Below, piece after piece: positions 9,802-20,056 of a stretch of 34,699 nucleotides of DNA. Where the stretch lies: positions 21,639-56,337 of the forward strand of contig QKYT01000058.1 of the NCBI GenBank assembly GCA_003550305.1, read 5' to 3'. The DNA comes from Glomus cerebriforme (taxonomy: Eukaryota; Glomeromycota; Glomeromycetes; Glomerales; Glomeraceae). Numbering within the stretch: position 1 is the first letter of the stretch; the number at the start of each line of letters is the position of its first letter. The notes under the pieces are model-generated. The model searched no databases and was not told where the DNA came from. It saw only the letters and a program-made list of their open reading frames with translations. The position numbers were made by a program, and so were the translations under genes.

Positions 9802-10404
9802 ATGAATAGTAATAATTACTCGCAAAATAATTTCAGTAATAATATTTATGAATCAAATTTTACTGAAGTAATTAATGGATTTAATAATTCCGATAATTTT
9901 TCACAAACAAGTGCTATCCAAGCGGGACCATCTTCGCAGAATGATGACGTAATGAACGATATGTATACACCAATCACATATAACAATAACGCTAATATTT
10001 CTGATCATTATTATCAGCAGCCCATATCTACCATACCTAATGACACTTCATACGATAACGTTACCGTTTCTAATGATGTTTCTTCATACAATCCTTATCA
10101 GCAACTCATATCCAATGATGCTTCGTACAATAATTATGCTATGCCCAACAACGTTTCATACAATAATAACATCACTATTTCTCAAAATAATGATCAACAT
10201 CCACCGCCATCTAATAACATTCCTTCGTTTAATTCACTTAATATTACTATTAATTCTCCGCAGAATATTTCTGAAATCTTCAGATATGGGTTCAAAATTA
10301 TCATTATGCCAGCAACCAATTCAGATGTGCAAGATCAACCTCAACAAGATTATACTTATTTGGATCGTTCTTCAGATAACTCACAAATTCAATTTCAACA
10401 ATAA
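9802..10404 (+). CDS. Asn/Ser/Gln-rich low-complexity protein, family copy 2, intact
   Basis: This is an intact 200-residue frame. I do not recognise the family. The start is supported by an in-frame ATG in the same context as copy 5 and by homologous leaders. The N-terminus is MNSNNYSQNNFSNN, followed by FTEVINGFNNSDNFSQTSAI. The middle (about 75-135) is built of loose repeats such as ISNDASYNNYAMPNNVSYNN. The C-terminal module (about 147-200) reads SLNITINSPQ, ISEIFRYGFKIIIMP, ATNSDVQ and ends QIQFQQ. Asn is extremely frequent. One Lys, two Arg, no Cys and no Trp are present. There is no signal peptide or membrane segment. It is likely an intrinsically disordered, prion-like protein, so RNA or protein condensate roles are conceivable but not shown. 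Codons 79-133 are nearly identical in DNA to the chimeric minus-strand copy at 21848-22012. Confidence 0.7.
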   Translation: MNSNNYSQNNFSNNIYESNFTEVINGFNNSDNFSQTSAIQAGPSSQNDDVMNDMYTPITYNNNANISDHYYQQPISTIPNDTSYDNVTVSNDVSSYNPYQQLISNDASYNNYAMPNNVSYNNNITISQNNDQHPPPSNNIPSFNSLNITINSPQNISEIFRYGFKIIIMPATNSDVQDQPQQDYTYLDRSSDNSQIQFQQ

Positions 10405-10621
10405 TGAGTAAAAATAATTTCGTGTTTGATAATAATTATATTTTCTTATTTTTATCTTATTTTTTCTTTAATTTTTTTTCTTTTATTGTTTTTCATAATT
10501 TTGATAATATCATTATGTGTAATTTTATAGGATTTTAGGATTTTAGGATTTTTCAAGTAGTTTTATTTATTTTATATGTTTATTTTTGACTTTTTAACTT
10601 TTATGACCGTCCCCGGTGTCC

Positions 10622-10650
10622 AATAAACATTGTTTGGTAACATCAATAAA
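10622..10650 (+). terminator. Putative polyadenylation signals of copy 2
   Basis: AATAAA occurs at 10622 and at 10645, about 220-240 bp after the stop. No other recognisable element lies in 10405-10620 apart from a GATTTTAG micro-repeat near 10530. Confidence 0.4.
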
Positions 10651-10683
10651 ATTGTATTTTTATATCATAAACTAATTGAAGAC

Positions 10684-10939
10684 TTTTAACATTACTATTA
10701 ATTCTAGACAAATAATATTATTATGTCACTAACTAATTCAGATATTCTTATTTGAATCACAAACTCGATAAATTCTTTTTTTCGAGATCTATTATTTTTT
10801 TATTTTTATAATATTTTTTATTTCTTCAAGTTACTGATACTACGTTAGAAATACAAATATCTATTGCATAAATCTAACTGTATAATCATTATATCTATTT
10901 TTTAAATATTATTTTTAACAGTTGTAAAAAACAAACTAA
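10684..10939 (+). pseudogene. 3' remnant of another family copy
   Basis: Only the last part of the family is left. It reads ACATTACTATTAATTCTAGACA, ATTATTATGTCACTAACTAA, TTCAGATATTC, TTATTTGAATC and ACAAACTCGATAAATTC, with several deletions. Conserved 3' flank follows (GCATAAATCTAACTGTATAA, TTTTTAACAGTTGTAAAAAA). It sits in tandem behind the intact copy 2 and ends where a hAT element is inserted. Confidence 0.7.
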
Positions 10940-12038
10940 TAGTGCTCCGCATGGGTCGAGTCGGGTCGGGTTTGAGAGATGTTTGAACTCGACCCGAGTA
11001 TTTATGTAACTCGACTCTTATATTCGGGTCGATCATTTACATAACCCGAACTCGATTCGACCCGATTATAGTTTAACTCGATTAACCCGGGTCAAACTCG
11101 ATTACAGTTTTTAAATTTTTATGTTAAAATTGCTGCGCCAAAGGTTTTAATAATAATTTATGAGCGGACCCTTCAACTTTATTTTTTTTTGCTATTTTTA
11201 AAATTTTTAATTACATAAAGATTTTTTCAACTTAAATTCTTATAATTTAATTAATTTGGCAATAAAAAATTATATAATGCAATTATAAAATGACTTTTTT
11301 TTTACATAAATGGCTAATTTTTTATGATTGGCAAGACAATGGAAATTGGTCATCAAGTCGCGCGAAATTTTTTTTTCAATAATAAATGATGATAAAACTT
11401 AAGTTTTACAACTTTATTTATAATAATTAACAATTATAACATGAGTTTTATTTATTCACCTTTTCTATAATTTACATCCACCAGGATTTCAAACACATGC
11501 ATGCACGGATCGTGTTTGTTTTAAGACTGCATCACTTTGCTGCTACTAGATCAGTACCATCAGAAAAAATCCGCTCAACTGGAACGCTTGTTGCTTAATT
11601 AAAATCAGTTTGTTAGTTAGTGTTTATAATCTTACTAAAGGACCAATGGATATACATATATACAGTATAATAAATTTTACCTGTAATTGCAAGATAATCT
11701 CTAGCCATTTTGGCTAAGTTTGGAAATGCTGCTTCATATGACTCTGGCTCAGTAAGGTCAGTGTAAAAAGATTTTTTACCAATATAACAAAAATAGAACA
11801 AAAAATTTTTTTACAAGATAGAACAAAAAAATTTTTTAATTATTGTGGCTTAACTATATTAACTAATCCGAGTCACCCGGTCAACCCGGGTTAATCTCGG
11901 GTTAAAGCAACTGTTCGACCCGACCTATCGGGTCGGGTCATGCGGGTCACGAGTCATTAATATTGTTAATCCCGACTCGAATTTTAAAATCGAGTCGGGT
12001 CGATCAACCCGGGTCGACCCGACCAAATCGGAGCACTA
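10940..12038. mobile_element. Deleted hAT-family transposon with 8-bp target duplication
   Basis: The ends are TAGTGCTCCG and CGGAGCACTA, flanked by the 8-bp direct duplication CAAACTAA (10932-10939 and 12039-12046). Both ends carry long inverted subterminal arrays of GGGTCG/CGACCC-type repeats (about 10953-11105 and 11870-12030). hAT elements make 8-bp duplications and have short inverted repeats beginning C/TA-G, and the interior holds a hAT transposase C-terminus. At 1.1 kb the element has lost most of the transposase, so it can only have moved with a helper. Confidence 0.9.
11472..11801 (-). pseudogene. hAT transposase, C-terminal dimerisation region, broken
   Basis: The minus strand encodes PESYEAAFPNLAKMARDYLA at the end of one exon. 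A GT-AG intron follows (11594-11680, 87 bp). The next exon reads TSVPVERIFSDGTDLVAAK, an in-frame TGA (11532-11534), then CSLKTNTIRACMCLKSWWM and a final TAA at 11472-11474. The P-x-L-A-x-M-A-R-D-Y-L-A block followed by S-x-P-x-E-R-x-F-S is the hallmark of the hAT C-terminal dimerisation domain. The internal TGA stands where hAT proteins usually have Arg, consistent with CGA-to-TGA decay. The DDE core and the BED finger are deleted. Confidence 0.85.
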
Positions 12039-12046
12039 CAAACTAA

Positions 12047-12779
12047 TACACTTTTTATAACAATTTCTATACTTTCGTTTATAACATTCAAAGTTCTTAA
12101 TCTTGTATCAGAACTAGCAAAGGAAATTATTAATAACGATCATTCTGACGTCTGATGCACAAATATATTAATTTCTATTGGTCTACTCAGAATACTATAT
12201 ATTAATTTGTATATTTGCAGGAAAAGTCATAAATGTACATATATGGTTGAACCGTTGCATTATAATCACATAAAAGGCCAGTAATTTTTTGTTTAAAAAT
12301 AAGATATATTAATAATATTTCAAGTTTTTTGATAGGGTTAAAAAAAATGATATTAGTGAGACTCTGTTCAGTTTATTTTTAACATAAATCGTAAACTCCT
12401 TGTTGGGATATTTAATCTTCTCATGCGAGTTTAGGACTTGGGAAACCGAAACGTAAGTTTCGTAACGTTCATTTCGTTATGAAACTTCGTTTTTTTTTTT
12501 TTTTTTTTTAAGAAACGTCTAACTGAACGGTTCTTCTTTTTTTTTTGTAGATTCGGCTCCGGGAATTCGGAATCGGAAAAGAAACGTAAGTTTCATAACG
12601 AGATTTTAAAATAAACTTATTTTATAAATAATCGAAAAATAAAATTCATTGTACGTTTTAGAAAACTTAAGAATGTCTTATACAGCAACATTAATAAAAA
12701 AATGTAAAGAAAATAATGATAACAACGAAAATAAAAATAAAAGAATATAAAATAAAAGGAATAAAATAAAGAAAGAAAT
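12047..12779. other. Intergenic stretch with a short diverged repeat pair
   Basis: No gene is supported. GAAACGTAAGTTTC(G/A)TAACG occurs as direct repeats at 12448-12467 and 12581-12600, and each copy holds a small GAAAC/GTTTC stem. The pair flanks poly-T runs and may mark a small unidentified element. The minus-strand frame reported around 12617-12934 by translation is mainly the C-terminal part of family copy 3 read into AT-rich flank. Confidence 0.45.
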
Positions 12780-13512
12780 GTTGCATAATGTTGCATAACT
12801 GAATTAATTATTGGCATAATGACAATTTTGAATCCAGATCTGAAGATTTCAGAAAGATCCTGTGAAAAATTAATAGTAATTGTAATAATATGATCAAAGA
12901 TTTTTGTTCTGATACCCCTGAAAATATTATCCAAATTAGGATTTAAAGAATAAGCATAAAATCGAGAAACAGGATTTGTTATAAATTAGGGTTTAGTGAA
13001 AAAATTTTGTACGATAAATGAATGAAGGTTGTAGTAGATTTTGATCAACGTATTGCATTGAGTGCGTTGTCAATTGATTAAATTAAAAACTATGTATGAA
13101 AATTTACTATTTAATTTTTTTTTGTAAGTATAAAAACATATTAATTTTAATATGAAATTTATTATTATAAGATAGTTTAAATTTTAGTATAAAACGAAAA
13201 AAATCCAATAGTAAATTTTTATATGATACCATACATAGTTTTTGATTAAATCAGTTGACAGCGTACCCCAATATTGCATGTAGAATTGCGCATCATCGAA
13301 TACGGAATATTACGGATTGCTAATAATTATTGTCGGAAGAAAGAGCGTTACTATCATTTGAAGCATTATTTTAAATCTGATAATTATGGTCAGGAAATTA
13401 GTAACATTATTATTTGAAATGTCATCAATACTCAAGTACGCAGAAAAATATTACCATTACCGTTCATCGTGAAAAACTCGTAATCATTAGGATTATTTTG
13501 TGGACAATCTAT
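12780..13512 (-). pseudogene. Family copy 3, broken and split by a MITE
   Basis: On the minus strand the copy begins near 13512 with ATAGATTGTCCACAAAATAA, where relatives have ATGGATCATCCACAAAAT; the ATG has changed. It then reads DYEFFTMNGNGNIF, with shifts and a TAT-TAG where relatives have TAT-CAG. The QFY.QYVDQN region is cut by the 213-bp MITE. The C-terminal module survives as ITINFSQDLSEIFRSGFKIV and ends by about 12790. Its N-terminus groups with copies 6a and 6b (FFTM.DNDN), a third subfamily. Confidence 0.75.
13058..13271. mobile_element. 213-bp MITE inserted in family copy 3
   Basis: Long imperfect inverted repeats face each other. The left reads TTGAGTGCGTTGTCAATTGA and the reverse complement of the right reads TTGGGGTACGCTGTCAACTG, and both continue to AAAAACTATGTATG and an ATTTACTATT tract. 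TATTGCAT stands at both edges (13051-13058 and 13272-13279; one T overlaps the left terminus). Removing the element rejoins TTGATCAACGTATTGCATGTAGAATTGCG, cut here into TTGATCAACGTATTGCAT and GTAGAATTGCG, which matches the uninterrupted family sequence on the minus strand. A duplication of about 8 bp suggests mobilisation by a hAT-type transposase. Confidence 0.85.
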
Positions 13513-14492
13513 GTAAAATGTGTAATAATAATTGTGTTGTATTACTTGTATAATATATAAAAAATGGTATACGAAAAATGAAAATTTACGTTTTTTTTAA
13601 AAAAAAAATTGAAAATTTTAAAATCCATTCTTGCAAAAATTTTGTCTAAATATAAAATATTTGAATAGAAAAGGTATAATCTTATAGTGTTTTCAGTAAA
13701 AATTTCAAGCAATTTGGATGGACTTATTTAAAATAAAGACAACCAAATTTCTATCGATCACAGCAATTAATATTTAATATTAATTAATATCAGATAAGTA
13801 TATATTCAAATATTACCAAATATAAAGGAATAAAGAACCATCAATTCTATTTTTAATTCTTCCAATCTTGAATAAAAAATGATATTTCTTTAACTCCTGG
13901 AATTTATGGGAAGGACACAGTATTTAAACTGGAATTGTGTCACATTTTCAAACGCCCATGATTGTCTTATTTATGCACCAGACATTTCTTTGATAAGTTT
14001 CCTTTTATAATCATCTAATGAGTCGTTTCGGACTCAATCTAATTATATTATTTAATTTAAAATACTTTATTATAATTAAATTACTTTTATATGATGTTTT
14101 CATTTTTAAGAAACTCATTGAATAAGAATATTTTATTCATTTATCTGAAGTGATCTTGTTATTTCAAAAAAAAAAAAATTTTGAACTTAAAGTTTTTAAA
14201 TGCTTTAGTATGTATTGTGTAACATTGGTGAGAATTTTTGTTGTAGTAAATATGATTTTTTTTAGATAACAATGATTAAATATCATTGTATGTTTTTAAA
14301 ATCCAATGAAAATGCATTAATAAGCATGTTTGTGTTTGTTTTTGTACATGTTGAAAGTGAATAATTTCTAACCGTAATTATCGTTATTATTCAAAAATTA
14401 TGATTAGGTAAAACCATCCGTCAGGTGCGCCAAGGGTCGCCAAGTCGCCAAGTCGCCAACATATGATGTTACTAATATATTTGGCAGTCGAT
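13513..14492. other. Gene-poor stretch with a GTCGCCAA micro-repeat
   Basis: No gene is supported. The notable item is GTCGCCAA three times in a row at 14436-14459, preceded by GTGCGCCAAG at 14425. This is an unusually GC-rich spot about 200 bp before family copy 4. Confidence 0.5.
14436..14459 (+). repeat. Triplicated octamer GTCGCCAA
   Basis: There are three perfect tandem copies of GTCGCCAA. It is the most GC-rich spot in several hundred bases and lies in the upstream region of family copy 4. It might be a binding site cluster or simply a small tandem expansion. Confidence 0.7.
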
Positions 14493-14651
14493 CGTCATCA
14501 AATACAATACAAATTAGATTCATATAAACTCCAAAAATTTTAAATCTCAATTTCGAAAAAAAAAACTTAAAATTTTCATTTTTATAATCTTAAAATCTTA
14601 CCATTATTTTTTTTACAATTAATTATTCCCTGACATTATCTTACATTATAA

Positions 14652-15315
14652 CATGGATCATCCACAAAATAATTACAAATCCAATTTCGTTAATGGAGGT
14701 GCTTCTTGTAGTAGTTATTACAATAACGTCGTCTCTGATGACATTTCAAATAATAGTGTTTAACGACTATCAGCAATCTGTTTAATGACGCTTCAAAAGA
14801 TGACGTCGCTATTTCTCTTGACCTTAATAACAATATTTCTTTCTATAACTCCCAACAATCCATGTTCAATGACTCTTCAAACGATAGTGTCGCTATTTCA
14901 CTCGATAATAATTATCAGCAATATGAAGCTTTAAACAATATTTCTCTCAACTTCCAGCAATTCATATCTAGTGGAACTTCAAATAATGATTCTCTGACCA
15001 TAATTATCAGCAATATAGTTCTCCTCATAACTCTAACGTTATTATCAATGACGCTTCAAACGATAACGTCACCATTTTTCCTGGCAATAATTATCAGCAA
15101 TCGTTAATAACGTTTCGCCTCCGCAATTTTACCAGCAATATGTTGATCAAAATTCTAATTTCTTTCCTTTACTTAATTCACTTGGCATAACTATTAACAC
15201 TCCTCAGACAAATATTATTATTATGCCATTAACAAATTCAGATATTCAAAATCTCCAGTACTATTTGAATCCTTCTTCCTCTACAAATAACTCGCAAAAT
15301 CGATTTCAACAATAA
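14652..15315 (+). pseudogene. Family copy 4, broken
   Basis: The copy has an ATG and a clean beginning, MDHPQNNYKSNFVNGGASCS. An extra T near 14762 (GTGTTTAACGAC, versus GTGTTAACGAC in copy 1) gives a TAA after 36 codons. A 2-nt loss follows in TCTATGTTTAATG. Middle repeats are recognisable in another frame (QQSMFNDSSNDSVAISL). The conserved end, including QFYQQYVDQN, LGITINTPQTNIIIMP and NSQNRFQQ, is readable in its own frame to the TAA at 15313. Copy 1 is its closest relative. It forms the 5' end of block A. Confidence 0.8.
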
Positions 15316-16179
15316 ATTCTTAAATGATTCAATTATGTAGTGATGTTTTTGTTCGAAATATATTATTTTTATTTTGATAACATTTTTTATTTCTATTTTA
15401 TTATTTTTTTTGTTTTTTTTTTTTTGTTTTTTTTTGATACTAATGCTGCGATAGAAATATTGAAATCTATTGCATAAAGTAATTGTATAACTTATTTCTA
15501 ATAATGTTAATAAAAGAATGGATCATCTGTTCTATTTGTACAGCGAGAGTATATACGGAGATACGAAATTAAAATGGCGCAAGCTGTGACATCACTTTAT
15601 TAAATACTGAACATCAATAACTGTGGTGTGCCGTCACACTGCTTTGCCACACATCAAAAACTTATAAATTTATATTGAATTTTTCAAAAAAAAAAAAAAA
15701 AAAAAAAAAATTCATAACTGATAATAAAAGGAAATCATACATTAAATATTGAGTGAGAATCATCTATTATATTTAAATTGTCCGTTATATTTAATAAATC
15801 TATTCTTAATAATTAACTGTATTATAACTATTCGTCTGAAATTTAGATATCATCGGGATTTTATTTTGAAATTAAAATTCATATCTTCATTTCAAATTTT
15901 ATTGCAAAATCCTTCCATTTTCAAAAATTGGACCAAAATGAACTAGTAATTGTTTAAAAAATTTCTTTAATATTGTGAATTATACAAATTTATTTAATTA
16001 TTATTTTTTTTTTTAACAGTTACCACAATAAATAGTATCCGTCAAGCCGTAACTTCAAAATTTACACCTTATGATATTATTATAATAACAACGTATCAGT
16101 TGCCGATCTAATGATGCTGCTCCATTTACTCCATCCAATGTCGCATCAGAAAATAAAAAAAAACACTATAATTAGATTC

Positions 16180-17862
16180 AGCTGGTGATGGTGATAGAAA
16201 TGCTCAGTGCTGACGATGAAGTTTGTCGATATGGACAATTTTTAGTGGAAATTAATAGCATTAATTGGAATAATAAATCATATTTATTACTATGTGTCAA
16301 CTTTACCTTATGTTAATAGTTTTATTTAGACGGTAAGATATCTTCCCAATGTTAAATAATTAACTGAAACCATTTATTGATTAATCACATTTTTTCTTTT
16401 ATAGACAGATGATAAAAGAAGTGGTACATTTCTTTGGTGATAATGTACTTCAAAATCGAACGCATTCACAACCTGGTCTACGAATGTTTTTACTGGTTTC
16501 ACTGCAGATGCGTAACAGGATTGTACTGATCAATTGAGACCTGTGAGATTTGGAGAACATTTTGTAAGTTCTGCTTAAACTTATAATTTTCAATAGTTTT
16601 CCTAACGTACTCAGTAGAATTACATGAACTTGAAGTTACTGGTGCATATAGTTTATCAATGTTTAATTGTTGAAGACAAAAAGTAATTTAATTATAAAGT
16701 ACTCAATAATTTATTTATTTTAAAAATCAATTTTTTCATGCTTTTCTATAAATAATTCTAGTGTCTTCATCATCTATGATACAAAATATTCATTAATATT
16801 TTGATGAAAATTCAATAATGTTGATGTTATTACCCTTGGCGACTTTTGTTAGATTCGTTAGATTTGAAAACTTTCTAAATTGGAAATTGTGTTGGTACGT
16901 TTAATATAGTTTAATTATTTAATGTTTTAATTTCTTTATATAATAACTAATTCGTTACATTTATTAGTCAATACTTTTAAGGATAAGATTCAGATTTTTG
17001 AACTAATACATAAGAGCTTTGGAGTTGCGTGATATTTATCACAGATAATTAATATTCAAATTATAATCTCTTTATGCAATAGTCTATATAATCCCTCAAA
17101 TGTTCTAATATATGTAATAGGGTATATAAAAAATTAATTAGTTATTGGTGTAAAAAAAACACACATATATATTCTTTTGCTAAATAATTGTCTTTTTTTT
17201 TTATTTTATACCGAAAGATAGCAAAAATATATTTGTCACAATCCAATGTCTCATCAAGACACGATCGAGCAATCACCATTGTGCTAAGCATCTAAGACTG
17301 ATAGTTCACTGAGGAAAAATCCAGGAGCAATGCGTAGTCTTCGGCTCTTCGCCGACCATCACGTAGTGGAACAGATATATCAATTTTATTAGGAAATGGG
17401 AATAATTCAATAATATTTAGTATTTACAGGTTTGTATACTAGTTATTAATTATTTACATTATAATCTACACTTTCACAGGCTAACCTGCATATTTTTCAA
17501 TTAATATTCGATTAATTGTCAATTAGGTGACGAGAGAAAAAAGTTTAAAATATTTTGTTTCATTGGAGATGTGGGTAATGTAAGGGCGAATTTATTGATC
17601 ACATTATATGAATGTCAATATTTTTATTAACTGTAACTATTGTTTAATTGTTACTACATTTTGTATATTTATTTTGTAATTTCCAATTAAAAAAAAATAT
17701 TGAATTAGTTTAATTCATCCTTAATTATTCTGATCGATGGAAGTGGAACTCTTAATGTTCAATTACTTCAGCGGAAATCCATCAAACCAACAAAAAATAA
17801 ATTTGTGAGTGAAGAATTTAATGTTGCAAAACTAATTATAAATTGGCTAAACAAATAGTAAG
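16180..17862 (+). pseudogene. Decayed multi-exon gene of unknown identity (block A)
   Basis: Several short stretches look coding, with splice-like borders, and are shared with block B. One is GQFLVEINSINWNNKSYLLL near 16248. An exon flanked by TTATAG and GTAAGT (about 16402-16563) reads MIKEVVHFFGDNVLQNR. After a following CTCAG comes ELHELEVTGAYSLSMFN (about 16618). SNVSSRHDRAITI and RPSRSGTDISILLGNGNNSI lie near 17245-17425. GSGTLNVQLLQRKSIKPTKN and KFVSEEFNVAKLIINWLNK run to a TAG near 17860. Stops and shifts interrupt most of them. I recognise no family. Whether all pieces belong to one gene is inferred only from order and strand. Confidence 0.45.
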
Positions 17863-19290
17863 TTTACGCAAAAATAATATCTCTTTTTTAAGGTTTATAC
17901 TAATCAAAATATATGTACTGACGCGTTTCTTTACATAAACATATTATTAATATGTAAGATTATTACAACATTTAAAGATAAACCGATAATAGAGGTCAAT
18001 TTTAATATTATAATTCGTAATACTGTAGATAAAATTTTTTTTCATAAAAAGATTAACTTCGAAAAAAAATAATGAGATGTATTATTGATAATAAAATAAA
18101 ACGCGTTTCAGATTTTTAATATGTTATCGAATCCCTTTAAATTGTTTTTGTTGATTAATAATTTAAATAAAATCTAACAATCCTGACTTGAAGTAGAATT
18201 AATTAAACGCAATGGCAAATGAACAAGGAAAAGGATTTTTCTTGTAATGCCAACAAATTGATCGTATTTTTTCTAACTTTATAGGTAATAACTAAATGTG
18301 AAAAAAATGGTAAGATTATAAAATGAAAAATTTTAAAAGAAATCGTGCAACGCTTGGGGGTGTGTATATAAAATCAATCTAAAAAATCATATTTGTTAAT
18401 ATTAAACGTAATAAGTTCAAAAAAAAAAAAAAAAAAAAATAGTATCAATTCGATTTATTGTAAATGAAGTCGCGGCAAAAATCATCCATTTTTTAACTTT
18501 GAACTTATTGTTATTTGACACAATCGTTTCTCTTGCAACTTAGTTTATAAATTTTATTATAGTTTGGATGTACATTTGAAAAAAAAAAATTTCATGAGGG
18601 TACAAATCCAAAAAATAACAGAAAGTGACACTTTCGGTTTCTTCATAAAAATAATTTTTTTTAAGATGGATATTTATTATTATAAGATTACGTACTTATC
18701 CTATTGGAAATTTTTGTAAAATCAAACTATAACTTACAGGGAGTATTATTCAAAGTAATTTTTTCTTACTTCCTTCGGTGTCAAATTCAAAATTTTTCAA
18801 AGATTGGATATTGGAATTTGGCCAGTTGATTACTGTCTTCCTCCAAAATAAGCAACCAGTAATAGAAAATTATAAACTTATGGCCAGAATTATGAGTACC
18901 TTGGCTGGCATTATGTGTAAAATATGTTGCTTATTTTCGGAGCGATATTTGAATTAGTGAATTTTTTTTTATGAATTTTTTTTATATGATAACCAGATCT
19001 GAGGTTCGGATGAATAAGGGTTCCTTCGTAATTACGTTAAATTGTTTATTATATTATTATTTTTGGATCTGTCATTGGAAGAATATTTTTCGGGAATGCC
19101 GTGGTCGTATGTGTAAGGGAAATGGAACTTTTAATCTTCAACATTCCGGTTATTACATGTGGACCAGCTGAAAAAAAAACTTCATGCATTAGCTAATTGT
19201 TTTATCCTTCGTCCAATAAGTATTGGTGAATTCAAAATTTGAAAAATGTAAATAATTAGTTTAATTCTCTATAAAAATATACTAGGTCTT
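17863..19290. other. 3' part of block A without recognisable coding signal
   Basis: This part is shared with block B through 31725 and, at its end, with fragment F at 5240-5578. I see no exon-like stretch. A 66-codon ATG frame at 18971 lies in this part, but block B breaks it, so it is probably chance. Confidence 0.45.
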
Positions 19291-19972
19291 TTAGGGATAT
19301 TTCAAAATCCAATTAAATTGCTGTGAAATCTGAAAGTAAAAAAAAAAATCTAAGACCTGAAGAGCGAAAGGTAAAGAAAAAGAGAGAGTAAAGAAAATCC
19401 GAGGCAAAAGGAAACGTCAGGTATTTTTTTTTTTTTTAAAAAAAAAAGTTATTATTTAATAAGGATAGGGGATTATTTTTTTAGTTTAAAAAAAAAATTG
19501 GATTGATTATGTACACAACACCTCAAACCATTTTTGGAAAGTTTCAAAAAATTTGTTTATATTATTCACCAATTTATAATTCCGATTATTGTTAAAAAAT
19601 CGGGGACAATTTGGTTGTTTTGGGGGGGAATTGGTGATTACTATAATATTTAAAAAAAAATTTTTTTTTTTATACGGATTTTTTAATTTGAAAAACTGGG
19701 TAATTGACTATTGACTGATGTTTTTTATAACCCCATTTATTTATATTACAGTAGTATATAAATATATTGTTTGTATTTTTTTTTAAAAAAAACCCTGCTT
19801 TTCATTTTCACCGAATAAAAGTAACAATTTTTTTATTTGTGGCAATTTTTTCTGTGGAAAGTGACAATTTTTTCTGTGGAAAGTGACAAAAGTTAATCCT
19901 TTTTTAGCAAGATTTACTGTACTGCACTAAAACTAAAGAAGTTGTGTAACATTCCAGATTCAAGATTTTTCT
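19291..19972. other. Intergenic stretch before family copy 5
   Basis: No gene is seen. The stretch has a purine-rich part (about 19330-19420), several T-run/A-run hairpins, and a doubled CAATTTTTTCTGTGGAAAGT tract near 19842-19886. Confidence 0.5.
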
Positions 19973-19980
19973 TATAAAAA
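19973..19980 (+). promoter_or_regulatory. Putative TATA box of family copy 5
   Basis: TATAAAAA lies 84 bp before the ATG at 20057. Just after it comes CTTGAAAATTCCTACACCGA, which aligns with the leader of copy 2 (TTCTACACCAAAAG). This suggests a shared promoter and leader in the intact subfamily. Confidence 0.45.
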
Positions 19981-20056
19981 CTTGAAAATTCCTACACCGA
20001 AAAAATATTCATCATTTATTAAAATTAAAATCTCTAACACATTATCAAATAAAACT

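Larger units (their letters stand above)
14493..19290 (+). repeat. Segmental duplication block A (~4.8 kb)
   Basis: This block is colinear with block B (27115-31725). It holds a family copy, its 3' flank, then about 3.9 kb with many shared tracts. Examples are the TGTGCCGTCACACTG/TTTGCCACACATCAAA pair (15610/28030), CAGATGATAAAAGAA (16405/28728), TGTCTCATCAAGACACGATC (17249/29600), GTCGCGGCAAAAATCATCC (18469/30740) and AATGGAACTTTTAATCTT (19120/31574). Small indels separate the two, so the duplication is not very recent. Confidence 0.85.

Noticed and set aside
10040..10411. Plus-strand frame of 123 codons, Leu/Ile/Thr-rich, inside copy 2
   Set aside because: It is the +2 shadow of the Asn-rich frame. 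The same shadow appears in copy 6b on the minus strand (21683-22219), because the DNA tract is shared.
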